Shown in pieces: positions 13,018 to 19,202 of a stretch of DNA of 19,202 bases (position 1 is its first letter; each line of letters begins with the position of its first letter). The DNA lies in contig JALUKS010000207.1 of assembly GCA_027056465.1 (NCBI GenBank), positions 1 through 19,202 on the forward strand, in the 5' to 3' direction. A model generated the notes under the pieces. It made no database searches. It was not told the origin of the DNA and was given only the letters and a program-made list of their open reading frames with translations. The position numbers and the translations under genes are program-made. Source of the stretch: Sulfurimonas sp. Its GTDB lineage: Bacteria > Campylobacterota > Campylobacteria > Campylobacterales > Sulfurimonadaceae.

Positions 13018-15115
13018 TATTTTTCCAGTGATCTCTTGGGAGGCGTTTCTCTGTGTTTGCAGTAAGTGCAAGTTTTTTCTTCAATCCACTCTCAAAACTT
13101 CTCATGATGAGTAAAATCTCACTATCTTGACCAAAAGTATCTATATATTTATAGATTAATTCTTCAGCGAGTTTAATCTTGCGTTTAGCCATGTAAATTT
13201 TTATCTTCACATGGTGAGCAAGACGCAGGAGATCTCCTATCTTATCCACTCTTGTTTTGACATCTATAAGTTCCCCTAAAATTTTTATGATACTTTCTAT
13301 GTCTCCTTTGAGAGCTGCTTCTTCACAGTTGTTCATAAGTTTACTCCAGTGTTTTTCAAGAAGTTCGGCGAGTTCATACTCGTGGAGATATAGGCTTTTG
13401 TCAAGAACCTCATAGCAGCGAATAAAATTATTTTTCTTATAGTAATGATTAAAACTTTTAAGACGCATACTACATTGGTAAAGAGATTGAAGTTTCTCTT
13501 TAATACTAGAAACATGAAGAAGTTTTTTTATGTCTGATGTTGCTTTGAGATGATTTCCCATACTGATTGCATCTTCTATGGTTTTAAGAGTTTGTTGTGT
13601 AGACTCTTGTAGTGAAGTGAATGTAGGTAGCTTTGCAAAAATTTCATTTTTGTGAACAAGTCTGTCAATAGTTTTAAAATCTTCACTATTAAGTGCTTGT
13701 ATAAAAGAAAGAAAGTCACTATTGTCTTGTAAAATAAGTTGAATCATTGGGCGTTTAACGAGTACTGTAATATAGGGAGAGAGAACATCTTTTGCTAGAT
13801 CTTTTCTTCCTAAAAGCATCTGTTTTTGCGCGAGAGTATAGGCTTCATTAAATTGTTCTTGCATAGTTTTATACTGTTTTGTATGTTTAAGAGCTGGATA
13901 TTTCTGCACAAGTCCATAGGCAAGGGGATATCTCTTCTCAAGAAAGAAAGCTATAAAGCGTTGGTACTGCTCAAAAGATTGAAAAATAGCATTAATATCT
14001 GCTTGTTTTTCTTCTATATTAGTAAAGTTTTCGAGAAGTTTATGTGCCTCTTTTGTGTTATGGTTGGCGAGTGCCTCTATGGCTCGAACATAGAGCTTCT
14101 CATAAATCTCTTCAATTCGTTTATGCTCTCTTGTCCCTATAAGCATAGGGTTTTGTTTTATTTTTTCAAATGCAAGATGCAGATTGTTTTTCATAATATC
14201 TTGTCTAATGTCTTTTTGTGATGGTAAAAATATTTTTTGTATCTCTTTATCCTGAAGTACAACAAATAGTTTTCCCTTTTGTGTAAGTAAAATATTTGAG
14301 ACCTCTTTTTCAAAACTCATAAAGTTTGCACGAAGGATTTTTCCCTCTTTGAGATCTACTATAGCTATACTATTTGAGTTACCACAGACAATGGCATATC
14401 CTGTTTGAGGTATGAGTACTAAGTTACGTAGCTCACTAAAAGGTGAATCAATATAGCGAGATTCTCTTTCTCCTCTTAGTGTATGAATAGTTATAAGTCC
14501 ATCTATGCTGGCACTGACTATTTCACTATCGCTTAAAAATTCTAGAGTAACTATCTTTGTACTTTTTGTTTTAAGTATTTCTCTATGTGCATAGGAGTTG
14601 AGCTTGAGAATTATAATCTCTCCACCATAGCCACTTGACGCAAGAAGACCATTTCTAAAGCTAAAAGCACTAACATAGTTCTCTTTTATAGCTCTTTGTT
14701 TATAGCCAAAGCTACAGAGTCGTGAGAGTTGCATTCGACCATCATACCTATACTGAACAACTCGTCCATGTGCAGAACCTGCTATGAGATACTTAGTATT
14801 TGGTACAAACATAAGAAGAGTTATTTTACCCTCAAAAGTACGAATAGTCTGAATACATCGTTTACTTTTTATATCTACGATAGATATGATTGTACCATTG
14901 GCTATTGCAAGAAGAGAGCCAGTTCCATTGAATGTAGTGGCAGTAGTTGTGTAGTTAAGTTCTTTGGGTGAGAGGTTTATTGCACTCGAGCAGGTACTTA
15001 GTGTGAGTAACTTTACTCCTTGTACTTTTGTAACAAGACCAAGCTTATTCTCAGCTAATATCGTAGCCGTTGTTATTTCAGAACGTAGTTGAAAACATCT
15101 CTCTCTTTTAAGCAT
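12995..15115 (-). CDS. Beta-propeller (WD40-like) plus helical-repeat protein of unknown function
   Basis: Residues 1 to about 297 form repeated four-strand blades of WD40 type (for example LLAIANGTIISIVDIKSKR, YLIAGSAHGRVVQY, EIVSASIDGLITIHTLRGE), probably six or seven. From about 303 to 706 the sequence is almost entirely helical, with TPR-like pairs (AIEALANHNTKEAHKLLENF, RYPLAYGLVQKYPALKHTKQY, GRKDLAKDVLSPY). There is no signal peptide or membrane span, so it is probably a cytoplasmic scaffold. A propeller followed by a helical solenoid is the layout of eukaryotic coat proteins, though the likeness may be purely architectural. It starts 23 bp after the recJ stop without a clear ribosome site, and its end overlaps fliI tail to tail by 23 bp. 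No catalytic motif was seen; partners are unknown. Confidence 0.8.
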   Translation of the reverse strand: MLKRERCFQLRSEITTATILAENKLGLVTKVQGVKLLTLSTCSSAINLSPKELNYTTTATTFNGTGSLLAIANGTIISIVDIKSKRCIQTIRTFEGKITLLMFVPNTKYLIAGSAHGRVVQYRYDGRMQLSRLCSFGYKQRAIKENYVSAFSFRNGLLASSGYGGEIIILKLNSYAHREILKTKSTKIVTLEFLSDSEIVSASIDGLITIHTLRGERESRYIDSPFSELRNLVLIPQTGYAIVCGNSNSIAIVDLKEGKILRANFMSFEKEVSNILLTQKGKLFVVLQDKEIQKIFLPSQKDIRQDIMKNNLHLAFEKIKQNPMLIGTREHKRIEEIYEKLYVRAIEALANHNTKEAHKLLENFTNIEEKQADINAIFQSFEQYQRFIAFFLEKRYPLAYGLVQKYPALKHTKQYKTMQEQFNEAYTLAQKQMLLGRKDLAKDVLSPYITVLVKRPMIQLILQDNSDFLSFIQALNSEDFKTIDRLVHKNEIFAKLPTFTSLQESTQQTLKTIEDAISMGNHLKATSDIKKLLHVSSIKEKLQSLYQCSMRLKSFNHYYKKNNFIRCYEVLDKSLYLHEYELAELLEKHWSKLMNNCEEAALKGDIESIIKILGELIDVKTRVDKIGDLLRLAHHVKIKIYMAKRKIKLAEELIYKYIDTFGQDSEILLIMRSFESGLKKKLALTANTEKRLPRDHWKNTILASSR

Positions 15116-15138
15116 AAAACATTTTACAAAGTTATTGC

Positions 15139-16722
15139 TTAATAAATCTTATTGCAGAGGAGTTGCACGCTGATTTTACCGTTAAACTCATTTTTTGCTA
15201 CCGTATAGGAACAGCTTATCTTTCTATCTGCTGGCATCTCAAACACTCTGCGAAACGCGATGATTTCAAGTGTTTTTCTCTGATGGGGATATTGTCGAAC
15301 TTCTATACGAGAGTGAGATTTATCTGCACCCATAAGCTTTATGCCTATAACCTCTGCGTCTTTAAGGAGAAATGATGGTCGGGCATTCGCCTCACCATAA
15401 GGCTCAAACTCCTCAAGAAGTGTGAGTAACTCAAGGTCAATATCATCTGCATCAAGTATGCCACTTACAGACTCTTTAGGAATAAAATCTTTAGGGTCTA
15501 TTGCTTTTGCAGTTGCGTTTATGGCCTCTCTAAACGCGGCGATGTTCTCTACCTCTAGTCCAAGCCCAGCAGCCATTTTATGCCCACCAAACTTGCTAAG
15601 ATAGGACTCATTTGCTTTGATAAGTTCATAGATACTTATAGCACCTATGCTTCTAGCACTCCCTTTAGCGATACCATCTTTCTCACTCAACACAATAGCA
15701 GGTTTACCAAACTTATCGACAAGACGCGAAGCGACAATACCCACAACACCCTCATGCCACCCCTCGCCACTTACTACTGTGATAAGGTCATCTTCATTGA
15801 CTGACTCCATAGCACTTTTTGTAGTCTCTGCTTCGGTCTCTTTTCTGAGGTCATTGAGTTGTGTTAGGAGTTCATACTGTTTGTTAGCAGTGTAGTTGTC
15901 TTTAGCTGTGAAAAACGCTAACGCGATACTCGCATCCTCTAGTCGCCCAGCAGAGTTGAGCCGTGGTGCTATCTGAAACGCAATATCTTCACTCGTAATC
16001 ACGGACTTATCGAGTCTATCTCGTATGATGACAGAAGAGGGTCTATCGGTGGTGCTTATAAGTTTGAGTCCCTCTTTTACAAGGGTTCTGTTAATATCTA
16101 TCAGTGGCATAATATCAGCGATGATAGCGATAGCTAAGATGTCTAAAAACTGCTTCATATCTATGCTCAAACCTAGCTCTTTTTTCACAAGTCCAAGCAG
16201 AAGCCAAGCCACTTGCGCTCCACATATCTCACTAAAAGGGTAAGAACACTCTGTGAGTTTAGGATCTACGATGTAGGTAGCCTCAGGGAGTATATCTGAT
16301 GGAGTGTGATGATCGGTAATGATAAGCTCTATCCCTCTCTGCTTACAAATTGCAGCAGCTTCTATGGCAGAGATACCATTATCTACAGTGATCACTAAAT
16401 CTGCATCGACTCTCTCTAAAACTGTAGGACTAACGCCATAACCATCTCTAAATCTGTTAGGGATAATAGCTTCAAGAGGATAAGGAATTTGCCTAAAAAA
16501 GTCCACCATAATGGCAGTAGAACTCACCCCATCCACATCATAGTCACCAACTAACGTTATCTTTTTGTTAGTACGAATAGCATCTGCTATCCTCTTTGCA
16601 GCATCACTGGCGTTTAAGAGTAGAGCAGGATTAGGAATATCAGAGAGTCGTTTCTCTTTTGTGCTAAAACGCTGTGAGAGTAGTGTGTAGAGTTCTGGTT
16701 TTGTTAAGTTTGGTATATTCAT
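15139..16722 (-). CDS. recJ: Single-strand-specific 5'-3' DNA exonuclease RecJ
   Basis: Degrades single-stranded DNA from 5' ends in recombination (RecFOR-type), mismatch and base-excision repair. DHH-superfamily metal motifs are in order: GDYDVDG at 59-65, VDNG at 113-116, DHH at 137-139, and later PRLNSAGR. The DHHA1 domain is seen in GWHEGVVGIVASRL and KFGGHKMAAGLG, followed by an OB-like C-terminal domain. At 527 residues it is a little shorter than the E. coli enzyme (577) but complete. GAGGAG is placed 6 nt before the ATG at 16722. It lies 161 bp after pyrG and 23 bp before the propeller gene on the same strand. The hairpin-rich spacer upstream may tune readthrough from pyrG. Confidence 0.95.
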   Translation of the reverse strand: MNIPNLTKPELYTLLSQRFSTKEKRLSDIPNPALLLNASDAAKRIADAIRTNKKITLVGDYDVDGVSSTAIMVDFFRQIPYPLEAIIPNRFRDGYGVSPTVLERVDADLVITVDNGISAIEAAAICKQRGIELIITDHHTPSDILPEATYIVDPKLTECSYPFSEICGAQVAWLLLGLVKKELGLSIDMKQFLDILAIAIIADIMPLIDINRTLVKEGLKLISTTDRPSSVIIRDRLDKSVITSEDIAFQIAPRLNSAGRLEDASIALAFFTAKDNYTANKQYELLTQLNDLRKETEAETTKSAMESVNEDDLITVVSGEGWHEGVVGIVASRLVDKFGKPAIVLSEKDGIAKGSARSIGAISIYELIKANESYLSKFGGHKMAAGLGLEVENIAAFREAINATAKAIDPKDFIPKESVSGILDADDIDLELLTLLEEFEPYGEANARPSFLLKDAEVIGIKLMGADKSHSRIEVRQYPHQRKTLEIIAFRRVFEMPADRKISCSYTVAKNEFNGKISVQLLCNKIY

Positions 16723-16749
16723 GGAGGTCTCCTCGTTCTCATTTTGTAA

Positions 16750-16797
16750 ATGGGAATGCCTATTGCAGTATGAATTCCCATATACAATATGGGAATT
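16750..16797 (-). other. Alternative hairpins in the pyrG-recJ spacer
   Basis: AATTCCCATAT (16773-16783) pairs perfectly with ATATGGGAATT (16787-16797) across a 3-nt loop. The left arm can instead pair with ATGGGAAT at 16750-16757, since its ATTCCCAT (16774-16781) is the exact complement. In the minus-strand transcript the central segment therefore has two mutually exclusive partners. It sits 28 bp upstream of the recJ ATG. No T-run follows. Confidence 0.6.
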
Positions 16798-16810
16798 AGA
16801 GACATAACCC

Positions 16811-16833
16811 GGATGTGCTCCTTTAGGTGCACC
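16811..16833 (+). repeat. Third copy of the 23-nt REP-like hairpin repeat
   Basis: This copy starts GGATGTG, forms GTGCTCC-TTTA-GGTGCAC and ends CACC. Compared with the copy at 3857-3879, the stem pair GC/GC has become CC/GG, a compensatory change that keeps the pairing, and the T-T mismatch and TTTA loop are the same. It is preceded by CC, as is that copy. It lies between pyrG and recJ. Confidence 0.68.
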
Positions 16834-16856
16834 AAACTGATTATGTTGCCCGTAAC

Positions 16857-16872
16857 ACCGACTTTAGTCGGT
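16857..16872. other. Hairpin just past the pyrG stop
   Basis: ACCGAC-TTTA-GTCGGT is a perfect 6-bp stem (7 with the A-T in the loop), 11 bp after the pyrG stop. It shares the C-TTTA-G loop with the REP-like repeats but not their flanks. It is a possible terminator or mRNA 3' stabiliser for pyrG; no T-run is present. Confidence 0.5.
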
Positions 16873-16883
16873 ATAAACAGTGG

Positions 16884-18503
16884 CTACTCCGCGTTTAAAG
16901 AAGCTTCCACAAACGCGAGTATGGAAGCATTTGGCGTTTGTAAGCGGGATGTGAACTCTGGGTGAAACTGTACACCTAAGAACCAAGGGTGACCCTCTAT
17001 CTCTACGGTCTCTATAAGACCATTTGATTCACCAGTAACTATCATACCAGCTTTTTCAAGTTGCGCTCGATAAGCAGGATTTGCTTCATAACGGTGACGA
17101 TGGCGTTCGTGGATAGTTTTCGCACCATTGTATGCCTTTTGGATGAGTGAGCCATCTTTTGTGTCACATGGGTATTCACCTAAACGCAGTGTTCCTCCCA
17201 TTGGGGATTCGTGTGTTCTGAGTTGCGCACCACCATTTTGATCTAAGAAGTTATCTATAAGATAGACCATTGGGTGTGGCGTTTCCTCATCAAACTCTAC
17301 AGAGTTTGCACCCTCAAGTCCAAGTATATTTCTTGCATACTCAACAAGTGTGAGTTGCATTCCGAGACAGATACCAAGGTACGGCACTCTGTTCACACGA
17401 GCATACTCGATAGCTTGAATTTTCCCTTCAATACCACGAGAACCAAAACCACCAGCAACTAAAACAGAGTCACAGTCAGCTAAAAGTGCCTCAGCCCCCT
17501 TCTCTTCTATCTCTTCACTATCAACCCACTCTATCTCAACACGAGCATCAAGGTGCGCACCACAATGAATGAGTGATTCTGTAAGAGATTTATATGCCTC
17601 TTTGAGTTCAAGGTACTTTCCTACAAAACCGACTACAGTTTTATGTTTAGGCTGTACTATCTTTTTGACAAGTGTATCCCACTCTTCCATATCAGGGTTG
17701 AGCTCACCTAACTCTAGCTCTTTTGAAATTGATTTGAGGATATTTTGGCGTAAAAAAGTTACGGGAATATCATAAATAGTCGCTGCATCGAGTGCTTCTA
17801 TAACGCTATCAGGATGGACATCACAACTCATAGCAAGTTTCTTTTTAAATGTCTTAGGAAGAGCATTTTCACTTCTAGCGATAATCATCTGTGGTGTGAT
17901 ACCGATACGGCGAAGCTCTTGTACTGAGTGCTGTGTAGGTTTTGACTTCATCTCTCCAGCTGCTTTGATATATGGGATAAGTGTTACATGAATGAAAAAT
18001 GTCCCCTCTACCTCTTCATCATGTTTCATCTGGCGAATAGCTTCCATAAATGGTAGTCCCTCGATGTCACCAACAGTTCCACCAAGCTCCACGACTAATA
18101 TATCATGCCCCTCACCCGCTTTTTTGATACGGTTGACAATCTCACCAACGATATGTGGAATAACCTGAATAGTTTGCCCAAGATAGCCACCTGAACGTTC
18201 ACGCTCGATAACTGAAGAGTAAACTTGTCCCGTTGTGAAGTTTGCAGACTTGAGAAATGAAGCATCTAAGAAACGCTCATAGTTTCCGATGTCAAGGTCA
18301 GTCTCTGCACCATCTTTAGTCACAAAAACCTCTCCATGCTCTAGTGGAGACATAGTTCCTGGATCGACATTGATATATGGATCGATTTTGAGCATACCTA
18401 CATCAAATCCAGAGTGTTTAAGAAGTGTACCAACACTTGCTGCTGTGATTCCCTTACCAAGAGAAGATAAAACGCCACCGGTTACAAAGATGTATTTTGT
18501 CAT
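16884..18503 (-). CDS. pyrG: CTP synthase
   Basis: Makes CTP from UTP, ATP and glutamine-derived ammonia, the last step of pyrimidine nucleotide synthesis. 539 residues with both domains complete. The synthetase half starts YIFVTGGVLSSLGKGITAAS, with the P-loop-like segment at 9-24 and KIDPYINVDPGTMSPLEHGE at 39-58. The class I glutaminase half has the nucleophile C379 in LGICLGMQ and the His-Glu pair H514/E516 in QFHPEFTSR. GGAG lies about 9 nt before the ATG at 18503. A TATAAT at 18541-18546 (minus strand) is a good -10. It probably heads the minus-strand run pyrG, recJ, propeller protein, although the hairpins in the 161-bp spacer may limit readthrough. Confidence 0.97.
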   Translation of the reverse strand: MTKYIFVTGGVLSSLGKGITAASVGTLLKHSGFDVGMLKIDPYINVDPGTMSPLEHGEVFVTKDGAETDLDIGNYERFLDASFLKSANFTTGQVYSSVIERERSGGYLGQTIQVIPHIVGEIVNRIKKAGEGHDILVVELGGTVGDIEGLPFMEAIRQMKHDEEVEGTFFIHVTLIPYIKAAGEMKSKPTQHSVQELRRIGITPQMIIARSENALPKTFKKKLAMSCDVHPDSVIEALDAATIYDIPVTFLRQNILKSISKELELGELNPDMEEWDTLVKKIVQPKHKTVVGFVGKYLELKEAYKSLTESLIHCGAHLDARVEIEWVDSEEIEEKGAEALLADCDSVLVAGGFGSRGIEGKIQAIEYARVNRVPYLGICLGMQLTLVEYARNILGLEGANSVEFDEETPHPMVYLIDNFLDQNGGAQLRTHESPMGGTLRLGEYPCDTKDGSLIQKAYNGAKTIHERHRHRYEANPAYRAQLEKAGMIVTGESNGLIETVEIEGHPWFLGVQFHPEFTSRLQTPNASILAFVEASLNAE

Positions 18504-18540
18504 AAAAAAAGCTCCATATCTATTATAAATTATAAACGCG

Positions 18541-18546
18541 ATTATA
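18541..18546 (-). promoter_or_regulatory. Probable -10 element of pyrG
   Basis: TATAAT, preceded by TAC, on the minus strand 38 nt before the pyrG ATG. No strong -35 is visible (TAAGAA at the expected spot). A CTP-sensing attenuator of the Gram-positive type (C-run at the transcript start) is not evident. Confidence 0.5.
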
Positions 18547-18604
18547 GTATAAAAGAGTTTAATTTCTTATGACATAAGGAAACTTTAGCTATTATATAAG
18601 TAAT

Positions 18605-18610
18605 TATAAT
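18605..18610 (+). promoter_or_regulatory. Possible -10 element of the lipoprotein gene
   Basis: TATAAT lies 20 nt before the ATG at 18631 in a very AT-rich spacer, so chance matches are likely. The ribosome site is weak (AGAG, 8 nt upstream). Confidence 0.35.
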
Positions 18611-18630
18611 TGATAAAAAAGAGAATAAAT

Positions 18631-19202
18631 ATGAAAAAAGTTTTTAGTAGTTTTTTATTGGGTACTATTTTAATAGGTTTAATTGGGTGTGGTACTGAAA
18701 ATAACAATGGAGAGCCTGTTCGTAGTGTGACTAGGCTGACCATAGAGAAGAGTAATTTAACTATTCCAACACTTGTGATAATAATGAACTGGAATAATAT
18801 AAGTGAAAATGGTAGTGATACCTTTTGGCATAATAAACTCTTTGATACCTCTTCAGATGGTATAAATAGTGTTAATAGATGGTATGCAAATAATACGAAC
18901 AATAATATTACTCTTGTACCAGCAACTGAATCCTATGGTATAGATAATGATGGTGTAATAAGGGTAAATATGGGAGTGGATCACTTTAATAAATATAATG
19001 ATGACCCATACACTGATAATCTTACAACTTTTCGTAATACTTATGTCCCATTGGCTTTACAAAAAGCTAAACAAGCAGCTAATATTAACTTTCAAAATTT
19101 TGATATAGACTCTAATGGTTTTGTAAGTGCTAAGGAGCTACAAATCATCTTTATTGTTGCAGGGGGTGAGCAGTCCTATGGTGGACCTATTCCAAATGCT
19201 AC
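18631..19202 (+). CDS. Secreted lipoprotein, M6-type metalloprotease domain, partial
   Basis: Open from the ATG to the right edge (190 codons), so the 3' part is missing. The N-terminus is a lipoprotein signal: MKK, a hydrophobic core, and lipobox LIGC with C20 as the lipidated residue. An Asn-rich linker follows, then a region resembling the start of M6 (immune inhibitor A-like) proteases: TLVIIMNWNN (47-56), FWHNKLFDTSSDGINSVNRWY (65-85), LVPATESYGIDNDGVIRVNM (95-114) and LQIIFIVAGGEQSYGGPIP (170-188). DIDSNGFVSAKE (158-169) is a canonical 12-residue EF-hand calcium loop. The zinc motif HExxH would lie beyond the edge, so catalytic activity cannot be judged. Base use is more AT-rich (many AAT and ATA codons) than in the housekeeping genes, which hints at an accessory gene. 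It is divergent from pyrG. Confidence 0.72.
   Translation, partial: MKKVFSSFLLGTILIGLIGCGTENNNGEPVRSVTRLTIEKSNLTIPTLVIIMNWNNISENGSDTFWHNKLFDTSSDGINSVNRWYANNTNNNITLVPATESYGIDNDGVIRVNMGVDHFNKYNDDPYTDNLTTFRNTYVPLALQKAKQAANINFQNFDIDSNGFVSAKELQIIFIVAGGEQSYGGPIPNA

Noticed and set aside
13242..13252. TTATCCACT in the propeller gene as a DnaA box
   Set aside because: A lone coding-region match to a different box type with no neighbours; expected by chance.
18585..18902. 105-codon minus-strand frame with hydrophobic segments at the right end
   Set aside because: It is antisense to the lipoprotein frame, which has a coherent signal peptide and family motifs. Hydrophobicity here comes from the complement of AAT/ATA-rich codons.

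Overview
The window looks like chromosomal DNA of a Campylobacterota (epsilonproteobacterial) species, most likely close to Sulfurimonas. The evidence is the AT-rich composition, the mix of genes (nrdA, purB, rlmN, hisF, rsmA, RNase J, folE, fliI, recJ, pyrG), a NrdA with an extra block of about 50 residues between its active-site motifs, an RNase J with a long basic Asn-rich N-terminus, and DnaA-box-like sites of the TTATTCACA type described for this phylum. The genus is my inference from memory of related genomes; no search was run.

Layout. Positions 1-3791 (minus): the 5' part of nrdA (cut by the left edge) and purB. Positions 3792-3953: a divergent spacer with a head-to-head pair of short hairpin repeats. 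Positions 3954-4883 (plus): an RluA-type pseudouridine synthase whose coding sequence contains a perfect 16-bp parS centromere site. Positions 4884-5198: a convergent, AT-rich, gene-free stretch with a cluster of DnaA-box-like 9-mers (the first box lies inside the end of the preceding gene) and a terminator-like hairpin. Positions 5199-8020 (minus): a tight operon hisF, a short MTAN/PNP-family protein and rlmN, followed by a 33-residue membrane peptide and a 78-residue protein. Positions 8021-8175: a divergent promoter region with a second parS. Positions 8176-13017 (plus): rsmA, RNase J, folE, fliI. Positions 12995-18503 (minus): pyrG, recJ and a beta-propeller/helical-repeat protein whose end overlaps fliI. 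Position 18631 to the end (plus): the start of a secreted lipoprotein of the M6 metalloprotease type.

Most genes are housekeeping: nucleotide supply (nrdA, purB, pyrG), histidine (hisF) and folate/pterin (folE) synthesis, ribosome modification (RluA type, rlmN, rsmA), RNA decay (RNase J), DNA repair (recJ) and the flagellar export ATPase (fliI).

The most interesting layer is not coding. Two parS sites 3.45 kb apart bracket a DnaA-box cluster in a convergent spacer, where it is unlikely to be a promoter element. This suggests an origin-proximal locus: a ParB loading zone together with a DnaA-binding element, or possibly an origin away from dnaA. Three copies of a 23-nt hairpin repeat with compensatory base changes also occur in the spacers. 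No tRNA, rRNA, CRISPR array, insertion sequence or prophage gene was seen.
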